NCBI GenBank assembly: GCA_001600175.1
Contig: BCJC01000005.1
Span: 1,530,471 to 1,594,470, forward strand
DNA length: 64,000 bases
Origin: Erythrobasidium yunnanense
Lineage: Eukaryota > Basidiomycota > Cystobasidiomycetes > Erythrobasidiales > Erythrobasidiaceae
Direction of reading: 5' to 3'
Below the pieces are notes generated by a model. That model was not told where the DNA came from, searched no databases, and worked only from the letters and a program-made list of their open reading frames with translations. Made by a program: the position numbers and the translations under genes. This document shows positions 58,772 to 64,000 of this stretch, in pieces. Each line of letters starts with the position of its first letter. Positions within the stretch are counted from its first letter, which is position 1.

Positions 58772-61700
58772 ATGGCAGAGATCGTCTTGACAGGCGAATA
58801 TCCGCAAACCCATTATCGACATTTCTCCTGCGCGACCCCCGGTCATGTTAAGCAACTCGGCGTCAACATGCACTGGTTTCATGCTCTTACGTGGGCTTTC
58901 CTCCTTCCTTCGTCGCTCTTTTCCTCACTCATTCTTCCTTCATTGCAGAGCTGAAGACCAAAAGCGAGTCGTTGCGGCCATCAAAGAGGGTCGCATCCCG
59001 GAGGCCGATGTTTCAGACCTTCTCAAACCCAATACACAAGCGATTCCGATCGATCTGACAATGTCGCCGAATGCGAAGTACACAGAGACGAAAGCTTGGC
59101 CGCCTAGCAAGCCAGGAGCCAAAGGCAAGGGAAAGAGCATGTTTGTTGAACGAGCAAGTTCGAAACGCAAGTTAGCAGAAGCCTCATCAAGCAAAGAATC
59201 AGATGTATTCGGTACTGCGCCTGGTCCTTCCTCCTCTTCTGCTGTTCCTTCATCCTCCCAGACGAAAGTGCCTGCTTCTTCGGCGCCTAGACAGCCGGGA
59301 GAAGTCGCGAATGGAAGACTTGTGCAGGAACAAGATCAGGAAGAAGAGGAGGAGGAGGAGGAAGCGGCCATTCAAGAAGACGATGTCTTCTATCTGCGTT
59401 ACCCTACGGAAGTCGTGGGCATTCAGCACTATCGGGGCTTGGTCGGTGTAGGAGAGGCTGTGAACGTGGTATGTCTCGTCCTGTTACATGATGGAGTTCT
59501 TGGCTCAGTTGTCAATCAGATCCGACAACCGGCAAATCAGTATGATAGCAATGCTATTCAGGTTACCAATCTGAATAACCAGCAAGTTGGTCACATCGGG
59601 CGAGGTGTCGCTGCAAGACTGGGTAAGCATCATGTGTCTAATCGCGTCTCACCTGCTGATGGAATGCTATAGCACCATTGATGGATAGACGAGTAATCGA
59701 TGTACAAGGCGTGATGAGAACAGGCAATCTAGATGGCACAGGCGGACGTTGGAAGCTGCAAGTCTTCGCGGACATCTATGGTCCTCCCTCGTCTCGCCTA
59801 GCACTCGGTCCGCACTTATCCTTCTTTGGCGAAATCAGCGAGACGGGCGTTCCACCTTATGAGAATGCTACACAAGTCAGTGGTACATCACGATCTCCGA
59901 GCAAGAACGGCACGAACAGCCGAAAAGGTAAGCGAAGGATGCTAGACGACGAAGAGACGGAGCAGGAGAAAGAAGCGAGATTGGTCATTGAAAACTTGAA
60001 GAATCTCGATAAGGGAGAAGGAAGAAATGATAAAGTCATGGAGGAACTGATGAAGGGCTTCGATGTGCTCAAACTACCACTGCACCCTAATCCGCCTAGT
60101 AGGAAAACAGGAGAGCTCAGAAACGACCTGTTGGTAAATTACATCGCTCAAAGGTGAGGCGCCGCCGAGCTCACTCCGATATTCTCTCAGCCACATCAAT
60201 CACAAGGCTTACTATGGATGCAAAGTCGGGAGAACCCAGTCCTGCCGGAATTGGGCGGCGAGCAAGTCCAGCTCTGGCAGCGCAAAGGCGGGGCCGGCGT
60301 TGTTGCTCACTGGCTGAATATTGCTACGAAGACGCCTCAAGCTATTACCTCGCCTCCTGTGCTGGGCAGAGGTGGAATCATGGCTGATGCGATGGGATTG
60401 GGCAAGACTCTCACTGTGCTGAGCTTAATCATCGCTGGAAAGAAAGAGAAGACGGATGGGTTCTGCAAGTCGACTTTGATAGGTTCGCTTTTCTGCATTC
60501 TCGGTCCTAGCGCACGGCCAGCTGACTGCGGAATCCAGTCTGCCCTCTTTCCGTCCTGTCAAATTGGAAAAACCAGATCGACGAACATGTAAAAGAAGGA
60601 GTGCTAAGCTATATGGTCTACCATGGGGACGGAAAATCAGTTTCTCAAGATCAGCTCGAGGAGACAGACGTAGTCATTACGACATACAACGTTCTTTCAG
60701 CTGAGTTGAAGGCGAATGGACCTAATGGAAAGAAGAAGAAGGGCAAAGGAAAAGCTTCGAGCTTGTTAGGCACTAAATGGGCAAGAGTAGTACTGGATGA
60801 AGGTCATACAGCTAGGAACCCTAATGTAAGCCATTCGTCCGGCAAACATGAAGAGAGAAGCTGAGGTCGGGTGTACAGGCTGCTATGACGCGAGCTTGTA
60901 TCAGCCTCGAGGTTCAGCGAAGATGGGTCGTCTCAGGCACGCCTATTGTCAATGAAGCGAAAGATCTAGGAGCCCTGCTATCCTTCTTACGTATATGCAA
61001 GCCTCTAGACGAGCCAGACCAGTTCAAGCGGCTTATCGGTGAGCAGTCTGCGCCGAGTCTAGGTGTGCTCTGTCCATACTGAATGACCTGTTACTACAGT
61101 TCGCCAACTGGAAGGCGGACCTGGTGTTGCGCTTTTGCAAGCTATCATGTCGCATTCTTGCTTGAGAAGAACCAAAGAAATGGAAGACGATAATGGGAAA
61201 AGACTTGTTCCTCTGCCGCCTGTCAACTTTTACACTGTCAAAGTGGACCTATACGAAGAAGATAGAAGAGCTTATGATCTGGCTATGGCCGCTAGTAAGC
61301 GAAGATTCGAGGAATACGTCAATAATGGGAGAGATGGAAGCGTAAGTCTCCTCTTCGGCCAGTAGGACCTGACGCAGGCTCAAGTTAAATGATGTGCTTT
61401 TAGCTGCCTCCGAACGTACTTCAGCTTCTCACACGTCTTCGTCAACTAGCACTAGTCTCGACGCTCGTGCCCCCAAATTACATCGAAGACATCTCGAAGG
61501 ATGAAGCGAGACATTCCGAGGTTGACAAGATCAGCGACGAAGCCAAGAATGCCCTAGTCTGGAAGTTGAAAGCGGCCATCGACGATTCTGAAGAATGCCC
61601 GATCTGCTTTGATTCGCTCACGAACCCCAGAATAACGATGTGTGGTCATCCGTATTGTCTGGATGCATACTCGAAGTCATCAAGACCTCAGCGAAATGTA

Positions 61701-62859
61701 AGTTTTCAATACTTCTTAGATAGTGACAAGAGCTAAGAATGAAGTGCAGGCCCTATGGATCGCACGCCATTGGCTTCGGACAAATACCTGCTCGAGCTGC
61801 CGGAAGTCATGCCTAAGAAGGCTGGCGATGAGGAAAGCGATGATGACCTTGAAGAGGTCCAAGCAGATCCAGAGGATGCAGCAGATATCCTCAAGCCTGC
61901 TTCCTCGGCCAAGATCGAAGAGTTGTGAGCCAAGGACGCCATTGACAACGCTTGTTTGAGCTGAAGCTGCGCTCACTAGACTGAAGTACCTGAAAGCCTT
62001 CCCGAAAGGTCAGAAGACACTGGTCTTCTCGCAATTCACCAAGTTCCTAGACGCTATAGCACCTCATCTACGTCTAGCTGGCATACCCTTCGTCCGCTTT
62101 GATGGCAGTATGTCCGCCAAGAAACGAGCAGAGATCATCGAGCAGTTCCAGCAACCTATTGAAGCCGACGAGGATGGGTCAGAGACTGAAGAGTCGGAAG
62201 ATGAGGAAGCGCCTTCTTCGAGAAGAAAAGGCAAAGGCAAAGCGAAGCCGAAGACGCGATCTAGAAGGAGTGCTGCAGATAATCCTGCAGTCATGCTCAT
62301 CAGCTTGAAGAGCGGAAGCGTCGGCATCAATCTGACAGCGGCGCAGGTAAGGATTCTATAGCCGACGTAGTGGACGAAGCTGACACTTGGTGTGGTAGAA
62401 TGTCTTCCTAATGGATCCGTTCTGGCAGAGTGCAATCGAAGCTCAAGCTATCGATCGCGTCAACAGGATTGTGTGTTGTATTTCTGCTTGCTGGTATGGC
62501 TAGGGAAACTGACGAGAGCGTGCAGGGCCAAAAAGCAAGCGAAGTTCGTGTGTTCCAGGTGAGTAGACTGAGGTAGACGATGTGATCTGTGCTAAGCATT
62601 GCGTAGGTTGTTGCCAAAGATACTATCGAAGACAAGGTATTGGAGATACAAGCTCGCAAGGAGGATCTGATCCAGCAGGCTTTCTCTGGGACAAAGAGAA
62701 AGGAGACGGTATGTCGAATGCCTTTCTTTAGGGTAGGTCGCTGACGATAGTTCTCAGGCTCGCGAGAAGAAGGAAGCGCGTTTTAATGAGATGCGCGAGC
62801 TATTCGGAGTGGGCACCAACAACGCAGGGCCCTCTCGACTGGTGCAGTCTACTCTTTAG
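58772..62859 (+). CDS. RAD5: RAD5/HLTF-type SNF2 helicase with HIRAN and RING domains, one-base frameshift in RING exon
   Basis: Fifteen exons (58772-58890, 58949-59468, 59520-59622, 59673-60133, 60191-60482, 60539-60825, 60879-61038, 61100-61341, 61404-61697, 61750-61924, 61980-62346, 62399-62470, 62526-62558, 62607-62708, 62758-62859). Order: HIRAN (VGIQHYRGLVGVGEAVNV, YDSNAIQVTNLN), SNF2 motif I ADAMGLGKTLTVL, motif II VVLDEGH, RING CPICFDSL with CGHPYC, and helicase C-terminal motifs (LVFSQFTKFLDAI, DRVNRIGQ). The family drives template switching and PCNA polyubiquitination at stalled forks. After CGHPYCL the sequence GGATGCATAC lacks one base: CILEVIKTSAKC is in another frame, and all later exons agree with that frame. 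Total exon length is one short of a codon multiple. The start exon is uncertain. Confidence 0.88.
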
Positions 62860-63276
62860 AGCGACTCTAAGTCTCGGCTGTTGTTGAGAAGTAAATCAGA
62901 TGCTTTATGCCTGCCAAAACAAAGGTCTCGCGCCTTGCTCTTCGTCCTAAACATCGAACATCAACGACGCTACATACGACAGCCAATTGCCATGCTATAT
63001 GACCAACAAAGTGCTACTATCATGCGACCCTGCCTGTTCACGCTGCTACTATCCTCTGCTCAAACAACCTCGCCCGGACCGCTCTGTTGACCGTCCAAAG
63101 AGATGCGTCGCGTGCAAGCAGCGGGCAGTCGCCCGAAGTGACGAGCAGTAAACAACAAACAACGATCATGCAGGGAGCAGCGACCGACGATGAGCGAGAA
63201 GCTGGCCAGCCTGATGAACAACTGACTGCAACGAACGAGCTGACGATTTTACGACATTCTGAATGAAACAATAACG
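62860..63276. other. intergenic / 5' leader region
   Basis: About 420 bases between the RAD5-like stop and the next start codon. It is rich in AAC and CAA in its second half, as in a long leader. No gene is supported. Confidence 0.35.
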
Positions 63277-64000
63277 ATGTACACAAAGCAGCAACGAGCT
63301 GCAGCACCCACGACGACGACGACAACGACATTGACGAGCAACAGCGGGATCAGCAGAAAGCCCTCGTTCGGATTCCTGAGCAGTCTGACTTCGACGACGA
63401 AAGCTGCAAGCAACGTCACTTCTCCTCATGGCTTTGTCAAAGCTGCTCCTCCTGCTGCGTCTGAGAACTCTGCAGCGAGGTCTGTCTCGGGAGGCATAAC
63501 ATCTACTCGACGACTGGAAAACGACACGAACGAGCAGACAAGACGGCTAGGACACAGACTCTCAAACCCTACGGTATATACGACGACTCTCAATAATGCA
63601 GATACCCCAACTTCTCATAAAGATTATACCCAAATCTGGCCACTGGCTCCGACCTCTGCTGGTCATGCAAAAGTTGCAGCAACAGGGAGCATCGGCAAGA
63701 GTTCGCTTCTATCACGCAGTAAGTCTGCTATCTTCAAGCCGAGTAGCCATACGCAAGCTAGCAGAAGCGAGACGCCCACTCCCAACGGGATACCTCGTCT
63801 AGGCAGGAAAAAGACAAACTCGATAGGCGATCAGGACACGTACTGCGTGCTATCGGAGGATGGAATGGAGGTGTTGGCAAAGACGACGGAAACCGTCGAT
63901 GGCGAGACTGAAAATGGCGAAGTACCGAAAAGCGAGAAGAAGGTCAAGAAGTCACCGTCTTTGGCGAATCTGCTCAAGACTCCGTCAAGGATGACTCTGT
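63277..64000 (+). CDS. Ser/Thr-rich disordered protein, 5' part only
   Basis: An open frame begins MYTKQQRAAAPTTTTTTTLT and stays open for 241 codons to the window edge, so the end is missing. It starts with a threonine run (ACG repeats), followed by polar, Ser/Thr/Asn-rich sequence with basic patches such as RLGRKKTNSIGDQDTY and EKKVKKSPSLANLLKTPSRM. The serines near Arg/Lys look like kinase sites. No domain is visible in the part present. The ATG was chosen as the first in the open stretch. Confidence 0.6.
   Translation, partial: MYTKQQRAAAPTTTTTTTLTSNSGISRKPSFGFLSSLTSTTKAASNVTSPHGFVKAAPPAASENSAARSVSGGITSTRRLENDTNEQTRRLGHRLSNPTVYTTTLNNADTPTSHKDYTQIWPLAPTSAGHAKVAATGSIGKSSLLSRSKSAIFKPSSHTQASRSETPTPNGIPRLGRKKTNSIGDQDTYCVLSEDGMEVLAKTTETVDGETENGEVPKSEKKVKKSPSLANLLKTPSRMTL

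Noticed and set aside
58613-58882. Minus-strand open frame near the RAD5-like start
   Set aside because: It is antisense to the proposed first exon and has no recognisable domain.

Overview
The window is nuclear DNA of a fungus, most likely a basidiomycete. Nearly every gene is cut by several short introns (mostly about 45-90 bases, GT-AG with a few GC-AG), genes lie 50-400 bases apart on both strands, and GC content is near 50%. The proteins are fungal in type: ARG5,6 as one polyprotein, fungal tRNA ligase, a Tul1-type ubiquitin ligase, a HOL1-like MFS carrier and a complex I 21 kDa subunit, which implies an aerobe. I cannot name the species; Pucciniomycotina or Ustilaginomycotina are possible. 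No mobile element, virus-like element, CRISPR array, tRNA or rRNA was seen. Exon coordinates were read by eye from splice sites and kept only where exon lengths sum to whole codons.

Layout. 0-6 kb: BUD20 (ribosome biogenesis), ARG5,6 (arginine synthesis) and SEN54 (tRNA splicing). 6-17 kb: a seven-exon histone H3, TUL1 (Golgi/endosome E3 ligase), URB1 (60S assembly) and VMA12 (V-ATPase assembly, sharing a 61-base divergent promoter with URB1). 17.9-22 kb: two tandem orphan paralogs and an orphan membrane glycoprotein. 22-30.6 kb: MFS transporter, a coiled-coil orphan, glutamate decarboxylase and NAC-beta. 30.8-38.9 kb: DPB2 (DNA polymerase epsilon subunit), TRL1 (tRNA ligase), a VAMP7-type R-SNARE and a multi-pass membrane orphan.

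38.9-44.5 kb looks accessory: two tandem histidine phosphatases with a shared unusual N-terminal motif, followed by small basic or Ser-rich orphans, one with a 260-base partial duplication. 44.8-58.4 kb: an arrestin-related protein, a Cid1-type nucleotidyltransferase with a presequence-like start, SBH1 (Sec61-beta), an orphan nuclear-looking protein, the complex I subunit and an alpha/beta hydrolase. 58.8-64 kb: a RAD5/HLTF-type SNF2-RING protein whose RING exon lacks one base, then the start of a Ser/Thr-rich protein that runs off the window.

Most genes are housekeeping and do not form one pathway. Themes recur: ribosome assembly and nascent-chain handling (BUD20, URB1, EGD1, SBH1), tRNA splicing (SEN54, TRL1), endomembrane function (TUL1, VMA12, R-SNARE, arrestin) and replication or damage tolerance (DPB2, RAD5-like). 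No clearly new system was found. The best leads are the 39-44 kb cluster, the tandem paralogs at 18-19.6 kb, the micro-exon carrying the catalytic lysine of glutamate decarboxylase, the GC-AG introns and the RING frameshift.
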